DNA from: JBQTKD01 sp052389435
Lineage (GTDB): Bacteria > Actinomycetota > Actinomycetes > Sporichthyales > Sporichthyaceae
Reading direction: 5' to 3'
Length of the DNA: 64,000 nt
Assembly: GCA_052389435.1 (NCBI GenBank)
Contig: JBQTIB010000085.1
Coordinates: 1 to 64,000, forward strand
Part shown: positions 43,363 through 51,683 of the stretch, in pieces
Position numbering within the stretch: the first letter of the stretch is position 1
Layout of the letters: every line of letters starts with the position of its first letter
Notes under the pieces: generated by a model
Seen by the model: the letters and a program-made list of their open reading frames with translations, nothing else
What the model was told of the DNA's origin: nothing
The model's database searches: none
Translations under genes and position numbers: made by a program

Positions 43363-43803
43363 CTACCCGTCGATCAGGTGGCGCGGGCCGGGGCCGCTCT
43401 CGGCGCAGACGTCGTCGGGGTTGAACATCGCGCAGATCTCCAACGACAGGCACCCGCAGCCGATGCAGCCGCTGAACCGGTCCCGGAGCTGTACGAGGGC
43501 CGCGATGCGCTCGTCGAGTTCCGTGCTCCATTTGTTGGAGACCCGCTCCCAGTCGGCGCGGGTCAGTCTGCGGTCCGGGAGGCGATCGAGGACGGCGCGG
43601 ATCTCGGCGAGCGGAATCCCGACGCGCTGCGCCACCCGGATCAGCGCGACGGTCCGCAGCGTGTCCCGGGAGTACCGGCGCTGGTTGCCGGTGGTGCGCC
43701 GAGATCGGATGAGGCCTTCGCGTTCGTAGAAGTGCAGCGCCGACACCGCGCAGCCCGAGCGTTCGGCCAGCTGCCCGACGGTGAGCTCGCGAGTCTCCGA
43801 CAT
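43363..43803 (-). CDS. soxR: SoxR redox sensor
   Basis: A 146-residue MerR-family activator. N-terminal winged helix (LTVGQLAERSGCAVSALHFYEREGLI), a dimer helix, then Cys113-x2-Cys116-x-Cys118-x5-Cys124, the [2Fe-2S] site of SoxR. In actinobacteria SoxR answers redox-cycling metabolites and turns on quinone or flavin reductases and efflux genes. Its operator lies in the shared promoter with the FMN reductase gene. The start is ATG 43803. Confidence 0.94.
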   Translation of the reverse strand: MSETRELTVGQLAERSGCAVSALHFYEREGLIRSRRTTGNQRRYSRDTLRTVALIRVAQRVGIPLAEIRAVLDRLPDRRLTRADWERVSNKWSTELDERIAALVQLRDRFSGCIGCGCLSLEICAMFNPDDVCAESGPGPRHLIDG

Positions 43804-43820
43804 GCGAACCTCCATTCCCC

Positions 43821-43851
43821 TTGACCTCAACCATAGTTGAGGTTCTACCGT
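43821..43851 (+). promoter_or_regulatory. SoxR box and 19-bp-spacer promoter
   Basis: ACCTCAACCATAGTTGAGGT (43824-43843) is a perfect 8+4+8 dyad that matches the SoxR box. It lies between a -35 TTGACC (43821) and a -10 TACCGT (43846) spaced by 19 bases, the stretched spacer typical of MerR-type promoters. The start of transcription would fall at about the ATG 43859. Confidence 0.85.
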
Positions 43852-43858
43852 CGTGGGC

Positions 43859-44395
43859 ATGGACATTCCAATGAAGGTGGCAGTGGTCGTCGGCAGCACT
43901 CGCGAGGGCCGGTTCGCGCCCACGGTGGCGGGCTGGTTCGCCTCGCACGCCGCGAGGCGCGACGACGTCGACATCGAGGTCGTGGACCTCGCGGAAGTGT
44001 TGCCGGGTGGGGAATTCGGCGCCGCGATCGGCCGGGCGGACGCGGTGGTCGTCGTCGTGCCGGAGTACAACCACTCCTATCCCGGGCCGCTCAAGACCGC
44101 GATCGACAGCGCGAACCGCGAATGGCACGCCAAGCCGATCGCCTTCGTCAGCTACGGCGGGATCTCCGGCGGGCTGCGGGCCGTCGAGCATCTGCGCGGG
44201 GTGTTCGCCGAACTGCACGCGGTGGGGATCCGGGAGACGGTGAGCTTCGCCCTGGCGTGGGAACGGTTCGACGAAGCGGGCAACCCGAAGGACGCCGAGG
44301 CCGTGGGCGCGGCGGCCGACCGGCTGCTGGAGCAGCTGGTGTGGTGGGCGCGGGCGCTGCGCGCCGGCCGCGACGCACGGCCGTACGCGGCGTGA
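43859..44395 (+). CDS. NAD(P)H-dependent FMN reductase
   Basis: A 178-residue flavodoxin-like reductase. FMN-binding loops: GSTREGRFAP near 14, PEYNHSYPGPLK near 75 and SYGGISGGLRA near 100. It reduces flavin or quinone with NAD(P)H and is the likely SoxR target. ATG 43859 would make the message leaderless given the -10 position; GTG 43853 and ATG 43871 are alternatives and none has a ribosome-binding site. Confidence 0.9.
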   Translation: MDIPMKVAVVVGSTREGRFAPTVAGWFASHAARRDDVDIEVVDLAEVLPGGEFGAAIGRADAVVVVVPEYNHSYPGPLKTAIDSANREWHAKPIAFVSYGGISGGLRAVEHLRGVFAELHAVGIRETVSFALAWERFDEAGNPKDAEAVGAAADRLLEQLVWWARALRAGRDARPYAA

Positions 44396-44405
44396 GGAGG
44401 ACTCG

Positions 44406-44780
44406 ATGGCACCGGCGCTGAACCACACGATCGTCCACGTCCGCGACCGGCGGGCGGCGGCCCGGGAGGTGGCTTCGGTGCTCGGGCTGCCGGAGCCGAA
44501 GGAGTGGGGACCGTTCGCGATTCTCGAACTCGGCAACGGCGTCTCGCTGGACTTCGCCAACCACGACGACCCGACCTCGCAGCACTACGCGTTCCTGGTC
44601 ACCGAGGAGGAGTTCGACGGCGTCCTCGCCCGCGTGCTTGGCCGCGGCCTGCAGATCTGGGCCGACCCCCAGCAGAAGCGGCCCGGCGAGATCAACGTCA
44701 ACGACGGCGGCCGCGGCTTCTACTGGCCCGGGCCCGACGGTCACTGGCTCGAGGCGATGACCCGGCCCTACGGCGGCTGA
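44406..44780 (+). CDS. VOC/glyoxalase-like protein
   Basis: A 124-residue single VOC domain (LNHTIVHVRDR...VLGLPEP, FLVTEEEFDGVLAR, and GRGFYWPGPDGHWLEAMT). His7 and Glu near the end are the usual metal ligands. It follows the FMN reductase by 10 bases and is probably in the SoxR regulon. The substrate is unknown, with detoxification of reactive compounds likely. Confidence 0.87.
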   Translation: MAPALNHTIVHVRDRRAAAREVASVLGLPEPKEWGPFAILELGNGVSLDFANHDDPTSQHYAFLVTEEEFDGVLARVLGRGLQIWADPQQKRPGEINVNDGGRGFYWPGPDGHWLEAMTRPYGG

Positions 44781-44837
44781 CCCCCGCCCGCAGCGTGGCG
44801 AGGCCACGTTCCCGCCACGGCGGCGACGGCGTCGGGT

Positions 44838-45375
44838 TCAGCTGTCCCCGCTGCTGGAACCGAACAGGTCCTCCACCGCATCGGCGACCGCCGCGCGGCG
44901 GATCCAGCCGTCCAGTTCGGCGGCGTCGGCGCCCGCAAGGATCCGTTCGCGAACGGCGTCGGGCACCTCCAGGCCGCGCGCCTCCAGGACCGCGAGCACC
45001 GCGTGGGCTCCGGCCTCGGCGCGGCCCTCGGCGCGGCCCTCGGCGCGGCCCTCGGTCAGCCCCTTGTTCTTGAAGTACTGGCGCAGTTCGCTGAGCTCGG
45101 GCTCGGTGCGGGTTTCCATCGACTCCTCCAGGGCTGCGCGGCCGACGCCGGTCAACGCCGCGTAGGCCATTTCAAGCCACGTACGCCGGCCAGGTCCAGC
45201 GTTCGTCCGCGTCGCGCCTCAACTGCACCTCCACGACCACCGCCAACCTCGGCGCCCCCGCGCCGTCCTCGAGCACGACGGCGTCCGCCCGATAATCGGT
45301 GGGCACCAACTCGGAGAGGTCGACCGGGGCCCCGGGTGCGGGGCCGCCGCGCAGGCCGCTGTCGTGGCTCGGCGG
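44838..45375 (-). pseudogene. Rpn/PD-(D/E)xK-type protein with large internal deletion
   Basis: The N-terminal piece (LSELVPTDYRADAVVL, LAVVVEVQLRRDADERWTWPAYVA-stop) carries the E-x-Q of a PD-(D/E)xK nuclease-like family common in actinobacteria. The C-terminal piece starts in a different frame at ATG 45170 (MAYAALTGVGRAALEESMETR) and includes three GRAE repeats (a 12-base tandem repeat at ~45015-45055). Some 100 or more central residues are missing, so the gene is dead. The C-terminal 110 residues could still be translated. Confidence 0.65.
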
Positions 45376-45412
45376 CTGCGGCGCGCCCCGTCCTCGCTGT
45401 TTCCTGCGGCGA

Positions 45413-47053
45413 CTACCCGCCCGCGCGGAGCCTGGCGAGCACCTCGTCTCCGGCGACGGCGGCGATCGCGTTCGGGTCCCCGCACACCACGAGCCGGTCC
45501 CGGGCGCGGGACAGCCCGACGTAGAGCTTCTCCTTGGCTCGCTCCTCGCCGCCGAAGCCGTTGACGGCCAGCACGACCGCGGCGCGCTCCAGGCCCTTGA
45601 AGCCCAGGACGTGGCCGTAGAAGACCTGGTCGGCGTCCCAGAACGAACTCCAGTAGGAGTCCTGGCCGCGCCCCTGGCGTTCGACCTGTTCGGGGTGGCG
45701 GCGCCCGGTGGTCAGCAGCGCGACGTCACCCGGCGCCCAGCCGGCGTCCAGGAGTTCCTCGACGGCGTCGTCGGCGGCGCCGAGGGCCTCCTCCTCGCCG
45801 CACTCGACGAAGGTCACCGGCGGGCCGTCGCCGCCGCGCAGGCGCATGCGCATGGCCGCGAGCGGGCCGAAGGACTGCGCGATCTGCACGGTGTTGCGCA
45901 GGTTCTCCTCGAGCAGGACCGGTACGAGCGGGACCGGCGGGCCGCCCGCTCGGGCGAAGACGCGTTGGCCATCGTCGACGAACACGTACAGTCCGCCGGT
46001 CTCCTCGACCTTGAACCCGGCGAGCAGGGCGGGCCACCAGGCGTCGGCGAAGTCCTGCGCCTCGTCGACGACGAAGGCGTCGAACCGCTTGCCCACCGGC
46101 AGGTCCGCGGCGAGTTCGCACATCGCGGCGGGGAGGCGGTTCTCCCAGAAGTCGCCGTCGTCGTCGGTGCCGGTCGGGCCGCCCCACTCCCGGCCGAGGC
46201 CGTGGAAGGTGCCGACGTAGGCGGGGCGGTGCTGACGCTTGATCGTCTCGACGCGCCGCTGCAGGAACGCCGCGAGGCCGCGGGAGTAGCAGAGCAGTCC
46301 GACCCGCTGGCCCTCCTGTGTGAGGCGGCGGGCCTGGTCCACTGCGAGCCAGGTCTTGCCCGAGCCCGCTCCCCCGCGCACCTCGACCCGGTTCAGGGCG
46401 CCGAGGGCTCGCAGGATCATCGCCTGAGGCTCCGTCAGAAGGTCGGCCTGCGCGGCGCTGTCGGCTACGACGGCGGCGAGGTCGCGCTGCGGGAGCATCC
46501 GCCCGGCGAGGCACTCGAGGAGGCGCGGCACGTCGTCCTCGCGAATCGGGTGCGCGCCGGTCTCCTGCGTCATCAGCCCGTCCCAGACCAGGCCCGCGGG
46601 GTTGAGCTCGAGGTCGTGGCGGTCGAGCACCATGGAGCGGGGGCAGTCCGGCAGGGCGAACCCGGCGTCGATGCGGGAGTACGGAAAGGCGACGAGGTGG
46701 CCGAACCGCGCGCCCCGCCGGGTCCAGCGCGGATCGCGGCCGAGGTAGGTCTGCAACGCGTACTTGGCCCGCCGCGCCTGGGCGACCGGGTCGATGGAGC
46801 GGTGCCCGCCCGCGTCGTGCTGGCGCCAGTACTGCCCGTCGAAGGTCACGCTGCCGCCCTTCACCTCGATCACCACGATGCCCGCGTCGGGCAGCGCGAC
46901 GATCAGGTCGGCCTCGGCGTCCCCGTGCTCGTCGGAGAGCCACCGGTTGGCGACCAGCACGTCGCAGGGGCGCAGGCTCATCCGCAGCGCTGACCACACG
47001 TCCCTCTCGGCGGCGGAGGCGAACTTCGGTTCGGGTGGGATCAAGTGGACCAC
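45413..47053 (-). CDS. NERD nuclease + UvrD-like helicase
   Basis: A 546-residue protein from GTG 47053. The NERD domain lies at 1 to ~130, with Asp49 and Glu63-x-Lys65 forming the (D/E)xK core. The SF1 helicase follows: GGAGSGKT 227-234, VVDEAQDF near 320, LEENLRNT and, at the end, VLGFKGLE and LYVGLSRAR. The combination is common in defence islands, where it is taken to unwind and cut foreign DNA. It is divergent from the HIT-PLD-helicase gene with ~150 bases between. Confidence 0.88.
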   Translation of the reverse strand: MVHLIPPEPKFASAAERDVWSALRMSLRPCDVLVANRWLSDEHGDAEADLIVALPDAGIVVIEVKGGSVTFDGQYWRQHDAGGHRSIDPVAQARRAKYALQTYLGRDPRWTRRGARFGHLVAFPYSRIDAGFALPDCPRSMVLDRHDLELNPAGLVWDGLMTQETGAHPIREDDVPRLLECLAGRMLPQRDLAAVVADSAAQADLLTEPQAMILRALGALNRVEVRGGAGSGKTWLAVDQARRLTQEGQRVGLLCYSRGLAAFLQRRVETIKRQHRPAYVGTFHGLGREWGGPTGTDDDGDFWENRLPAAMCELAADLPVGKRFDAFVVDEAQDFADAWWPALLAGFKVEETGGLYVFVDDGQRVFARAGGPPVPLVPVLLEENLRNTVQIAQSFGPLAAMRMRLRGGDGPPVTFVECGEEEALGAADDAVEELLDAGWAPGDVALLTTGRRHPEQVERQGRGQDSYWSSFWDADQVFYGHVLGFKGLERAAVVLAVNGFGGEERAKEKLYVGLSRARDRLVVCGDPNAIAAVAGDEVLARLRAGG

Positions 47054-47205
47054 GGCACCAGTCTTGCGCGCCGGGCCGGCGGCAAGGCAACAGATCCACG
47101 CGACCCATTGGGGGGGCCGCGCAGTTCGTGCGCGTTCGCGGTATCCCGAATCGACGAAGGCTGCCCGACGTGCGAACACCGCACCCACTGCACGAGGATG
47201 TCGAC

Positions 47206-50200
47206 GTGGAGGACTCCCCGTTCCTGTCCGTGCCGGCTGCGGACTGGCTCGCCGAGAACGAGCTCGCCTTCGCCTTCCACGACCGCTTCCCGGTCTCCCC
47301 CGGCCACGTGCTGGTGGTCCCGCGGCGGGTCGTGCCGGACTGGTGGTCGGCCTCCCGCGAGGAGCAGGCGGCACTGATGGACCTCGTCGCCGAAGTGAAG
47401 CTGCTACTCGACACGCGGAATCCGGCACCCGACGGCTACAACGTCGGCTTCAACGCCGGCGACGCCGCCGGGCAGACCGTCGGCCACCTGCACGTGCACG
47501 TGATTCCGCGCTACCGCGGCGACATGCGCGATCCGCGCGGCGGGGTACGCCACGTCATCCCCTGGCGCGGGAACTACCTCGCCCCGGCCCAACGCGTCCT
47601 GCACGACGGCCCCGTCCGGGCCCTCGGGCCGAGCCTGGCCGACGCGTTCGCCGATCCCGCCGTCGACGACGCCCGGCTTGCGGTCGCGTTCGTGATGTCG
47701 TCGGGACTGCGCATCGTCGACGAGTCCTTCGTCGCGCTCCTGTCCCGTCCGGGACGACTGCGGCTGCTGACCAGCGACTACCTCGACGTCACCGAACCGG
47801 CAGCCCTGCGACGTCTCCTCGCAGACCAGGCGACCTTCCCCGGGCTGGAGGTGCGCCTGTTCGTCACCGACGCGACGGGCTTTCACCCCAAGGCCTACCT
47901 GCTGACGTCCAGCACGCGACCGGAGATCTGCCACGGCTTCGTCGGCAGCGCGAACCTCAGCCGCAGCGGACTCGCCTCCAGCGTCGAGTGGACGCTGCAG
48001 ACCGCGCGGCCGCACGAGGTGGGCGAACTCGTCGACGGGTTCGAGGCGCTCTGGCGCGACTCCCGTTCGCATCCGCTGACCGAGGCGGTCCTCGCCGAGT
48101 ACGAGGCCCGTCGGGTCACTCCGATGCGCACGGCGACGGGCCGCCGGGTCGTTCCCGCCGTGGAGGAGGAAGTTCCTTCACCGACGCCAACCGAGATTCA
48201 GTCCGAGGCGCTGGCGGCACTGGAGCAGACCCGGGCGGCGGGTTTCGGCGCCGGGCTCGTCGTCCTCGCCACGGGTCTGGGCAAGACGTGGCTGGCCGCG
48301 TTCGACAGTTCACGCCCGCACTTCGGGCGGGTGCTGTTCGTCGCACACCGCGAGGAACTGCTGCGCCAGGCGTTGGTCACCTTCCGCCGGGCGCAACCGG
48401 CGCGCACGACCGGGCTGCTGCTGGCGGACGTGGACGAGTCCCATGCCGAGGCGGTTTTCGCGAGCGTGCAAACCCTCGCCCGGCGCCTGGACCGGTATCG
48501 GCCCGAGGAGTTCGACTATCTCGTCGTCGACGAGTTCCACCACGCCGCCGCGAGCACCTACCGCCGGGTGCTGCACCACTTCCGGCCGAAGTTCCTCCTC
48601 GGCCTCACCGCCACCCCGGACCGCACCGACGGCGCGGACCTGCTCGCGCTGTGCGACGACAACGTCGTGCACGAGGTCTCCCTCGTGGAGGGCATCCGCC
48701 GCTCCGCGCTGGTTCCGTTCCGCTACCAAGGGGTCGCCGACACGATCGACTTCGCTCCGATCCCCTGGCGCAACGGCAAGTTCGATCCCGCCGCGCTGGA
48801 AAACGCCGCCGTCGCCCAGGCACGCTCGCAGGCCGCCTACGACGCCTGGGAACGTCTCCGGGGAAGTCGCACGCTGGCCTTCTGCGTGTCCGTCCGGCAC
48901 GCCGAACACCAAGCCGCGTTCTTCCGCGACCGCGGCGTCCGCGCGGTAGCGGTGCACGCCCAGCCCTCGAGCGCCCCACGGCACCAGGCGATCGCCGACC
49001 TGCGCGCGGGCGAGATCGACGTGCTGTTCAGCGTCGACCTGTTCAACGAGGGCCTCGACGTCCCCGCCGTCGACACCGTCCTGATGCTTCGCCCGACCGC
49101 GTCGCCGATCCTGTTCCTCCAGCAGCTCGGCCGCGGTCTGCGCACAGCGCCCGGCAAGGCCGACCTCGTCGCCATCGACTTTGTCGGCAATCACCGCAGC
49201 TTCCTGAACCGCCCGCAGGAACTGCTCCGGCTGGCCGGCGCGGACCACGACCCGCGTTCGACCCGCAGGGCCATCGAGACCGGCGACTTCTCGCTGCCGC
49301 CCGGGTGTTCGGTCGAGTACGACGTCGGCGCCGTCGATCTGCTCACTCGCCTGGCGGCGGGGCGTTCCCGAGGGAACGCCCTCGAGGCCTTCGTTCGCGC
49401 AGTCCACGAATCCGAGGGACGCCGGCCCACGGCGATGGAGGCGCACCGCCGCGGCTACAACCCCGCCGCCGCGAACCGCGACGGCGGCTGGCACTCGCTG
49501 CTGAAGTCGCTCGATCTGCTCGAACCCTCCGAGGTCGAGGCCGTAGCGGCTGCCGCCGAGCTGCTCGCCGAGATCGGGCGAACTCCGATGACCAAGTCCT
49601 ACAAGATGGTCGTCCTGCGCGCGTTGGTGATGGCCGATCGGGTCTTCGATCCGATCCCGCTGGCTGCGCTCTGCGAAGAATCCCGACGCCTCGTGCTGCG
49701 CGATCCGCGGCTCGTGGAAGACCTACGCAGCAAGGAGATTGCGGCCCCCGAGTTCATGTCGTCCGCAGCGTTCGCCCGCTACTGGCGCAAGTGGCCCATC
49801 GCCGCCTGGGCCGGTGAGCTCTCCCGCTCCGAACACGCCTGGGCCAGCGTCGCCGGCGATTCCTTCGCCCTACGCATCGACGTGCCGGAGCACCTCAAGG
49901 GCCCGCTGACCGAACTGGTGTCCGAGCTCGTCGACTGGCGCCTGGCCAGGTACCTCGACAGCCGCCACGTGCTCGACGGCGCGATTCTGAAAGTCAGTCA
50001 TGCGGACGGGCGGCCGATCCTCCGCTTCGATCGCACACTCAATCCGGAGCTGCCGGAGGGCCCCGTCGACGTCTTGACCGCGGACGGCGTCGCCTACGAG
50101 TTCGACTTCGTGAAGATCGCGGTGAACGTGGCGCGGAGTGGAAGCGATCCCGGCAACCGACTGCCCGATCTCCTTCGTTCCTGGTTCGGCGACGACGCCG

Positions 50201-50319
50201 GTCATCCCGGAACAGCCCACCGAGTCCATCTGGTCAAGGACGCCGCCGGCGGCTGGCGGCTGACTCCATTGGCCGGCAACGTTTCCGCTCTTGGAACCGC
50301 GGCCGAATCCGGCGCGTAG
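47206..50319 (+). CDS. HIT + PLD-like nuclease + DEAD/H helicase fusion
   Basis: A 1037-residue protein. GTG 47206 has GAGGA 7 bases upstream; GTG 47170 is an alternative. Residues 1-125 are a HIT nucleotide hydrolase (HLHVHVI near 93-99, intact His triad). A PLD-type nuclease follows (FHPKAYL near 226, GSANLS near 247). Then an SF2 helicase: ATGLGKT near 356, VVDEFHH near 440, TATPDR near 467, GRGLRT near 642. The last 350 residues are unfamiliar. PLD-helicases of this kind belong to the DUF3427-like group. HIT may hydrolyse nucleotide signals or adenylated ends; this is inference. Confidence 0.85.
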   Translation: MEDSPFLSVPAADWLAENELAFAFHDRFPVSPGHVLVVPRRVVPDWWSASREEQAALMDLVAEVKLLLDTRNPAPDGYNVGFNAGDAAGQTVGHLHVHVIPRYRGDMRDPRGGVRHVIPWRGNYLAPAQRVLHDGPVRALGPSLADAFADPAVDDARLAVAFVMSSGLRIVDESFVALLSRPGRLRLLTSDYLDVTEPAALRRLLADQATFPGLEVRLFVTDATGFHPKAYLLTSSTRPEICHGFVGSANLSRSGLASSVEWTLQTARPHEVGELVDGFEALWRDSRSHPLTEAVLAEYEARRVTPMRTATGRRVVPAVEEEVPSPTPTEIQSEALAALEQTRAAGFGAGLVVLATGLGKTWLAAFDSSRPHFGRVLFVAHREELLRQALVTFRRAQPARTTGLLLADVDESHAEAVFASVQTLARRLDRYRPEEFDYLVVDEFHHAAASTYRRVLHHFRPKFLLGLTATPDRTDGADLLALCDDNVVHEVSLVEGIRRSALVPFRYQGVADTIDFAPIPWRNGKFDPAALENAAVAQARSQAAYDAWERLRGSRTLAFCVSVRHAEHQAAFFRDRGVRAVAVHAQPSSAPRHQAIADLRAGEIDVLFSVDLFNEGLDVPAVDTVLMLRPTASPILFLQQLGRGLRTAPGKADLVAIDFVGNHRSFLNRPQELLRLAGADHDPRSTRRAIETGDFSLPPGCSVEYDVGAVDLLTRLAAGRSRGNALEAFVRAVHESEGRRPTAMEAHRRGYNPAAANRDGGWHSLLKSLDLLEPSEVEAVAAAAELLAEIGRTPMTKSYKMVVLRALVMADRVFDPIPLAALCEESRRLVLRDPRLVEDLRSKEIAAPEFMSSAAFARYWRKWPIAAWAGELSRSEHAWASVAGDSFALRIDVPEHLKGPLTELVSELVDWRLARYLDSRHVLDGAILKVSHADGRPILRFDRTLNPELPEGPVDVLTADGVAYEFDFVKIAVNVARSGSDPGNRLPDLLRSWFGDDAGHPGTAHRVHLVKDAAGGWRLTPLAGNVSALGTAAESGA

Positions 50320-50494
50320 CAGACCTCGGCAGATGGCCTTTCGAAGAGCGCCAAGCCGGTCTTGCCGCGAGCGGGGCAGCGGGGGCCTCCAGAGGGGCGG
50401 TGGCTGCGCGCGCGATAGCGCCGGCGGCCCCCGTCGGTGCCAGCAACTCGAACGCCTGTTCGAAAATGTCGGAGGCCTGCGCTAGACATCGGGC

Positions 50495-50836
50495 ATGACC
50501 TTCGAATCCCTTCCCTCCCTCGGACCCATCGCCCTCGAAGTCGACGGCGGATCGACCGTGCCGCGCGATCGCGAGTGCCTGCCGTGCTACCTCGGGCGCA
50601 TGCTGGCCGAGTTCGGCTGCAACAACCGCCTGCGCTGGGCGTTGGTCTGGCGCGACCACGCCGCGCCGAACGCCACCGCCCTGCACCGCAGCCTGCAGTC
50701 CCGCGGCGGCTACTGCGACTGCGAGGTGCTGTTCAACGTCTATCCCGACGCGCTGCCCGAAGACGCCGACGCAGCTGCGGTGCCGTGTCGCGGCGTCTCG
50801 CGACGCGGGTCCACGCTGCCCTGCCGTCCCGACTGA
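50495..50836 (+). CDS. DUF2695 protein
   Basis: A 113-residue protein containing DUF2695: CLPCYLGRMLAEFGCNN.LRWALVWRD and RGGYCDCEVLFNVYP. Several cysteines (CLPC, CDC) could bind metal. The reaction is unknown. It is alone between a helicase and a secreted protein. Confidence 0.85.
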   Translation: MTFESLPSLGPIALEVDGGSTVPRDRECLPCYLGRMLAEFGCNNRLRWALVWRDHAAPNATALHRSLQSRGGYCDCEVLFNVYPDALPEDADAAAVPCRGVSRRGSTLPCRPD

Positions 50837-51077
50837 GTCGAGGGCGGCCGGCGCGACGATCTCCGCCCGTGGAGGTATGGACGGCTACGCACGAAAGGTC
50901 CACTACGGGCATCGCAACAAACCCGATCCGGAGTAGGTTTTGCGACTCCAGCGTCGCACCTGCTCAAAAACGGGCTCCATCGCAGCGAAAATTCGTCGTT
51001 GCTCTCCACAGACAGGTCTGCAACAAACCCGACTCGGGGTACTGGAAATTGCGGGCCACTCAGGAACGGAGATCTCC
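50837..51077. other. Low-GC leader with a 22-base direct repeat
   Basis: About 240 bases, poorer in GC than the rest. GCAACAAACCCGAYYCGGRGTA occurs at 50916-50937 and 51020-51041, 104 bases apart. It probably holds the promoter and control sites of the exported protein gene that follows. Confidence 0.45.
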
Positions 51078-51602
51078 ATGGACCGATTCCGCCTACGCTC
51101 CGCCGTCGTACTCGGCGCCCTCGGCGCGGCGGTCGCGATGCCCGTCGGGCCGGCGGTCGCGGCCGGGGAGCACGGCTCCGCACCCGGCAGCGGCAACGCC
51201 TGCACGGTCGCGGGGGCCGTGGCCAGCGCGACCGGCGTGCGGTACGAGCCGCGCACCGGCAGCTACCGACTCAAGGGCACGATGGACTGCACGTCGGAGA
51301 GGTATCGCCACGCGGAACTCACCGGCACCGGGGAGGGCATCCTCGGCTGCTTCGGCGGCGCCAGCCAGGCCGTGTTGACGTTCGTGTGGAACACCGGCGA
51401 AACCAGCGTGGTGAAGCTCCAGACGGGCGATTTCACCTACGGCACCGGCGGCTACGGCCAGGTGACCAAGGGCGTGCTGAAGGGCAGCCACGTCGGGCTC
51501 ATGTGGGGCCGCGCCGCCGCAGGCGCCGAGGCCCGCTGCGCGCAGGACGCGGTGAACTCCTACCAGTTCGCCGGCGGCATCGGCTTCCACCACCACGACT
51601 GA
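51078..51602 (+). CDS. Small secreted protein
   Basis: A 174-residue exported protein (ATG 51078 after GGAGAT; signal peptide ending VAAGEHG). Cysteines are at NACTV, DCTSE, LGCFG and ARCAQ, so two disulfides are likely. The region TGEGILGCFGGASQAVLTFVWNTGE resembles beta-rich secreted proteins of actinobacteria. Function unknown. A 15-base tandem repeat (GACGGCGCCACGGCT) follows the stop. Confidence 0.72.
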   Translation: MDRFRLRSAVVLGALGAAVAMPVGPAVAAGEHGSAPGSGNACTVAGAVASATGVRYEPRTGSYRLKGTMDCTSERYRHAELTGTGEGILGCFGGASQAVLTFVWNTGETSVVKLQTGDFTYGTGGYGQVTKGVLKGSHVGLMWGRAAAGAEARCAQDAVNSYQFAGGIGFHHHD

Positions 51603-51683
51603 CGGCGCCACGGCTGACGGCGCCACGGCTGACGACCTCAGGACCGACCGCGCCGCGCCCGAGGGCACCGCGTTGGTGGTCCG

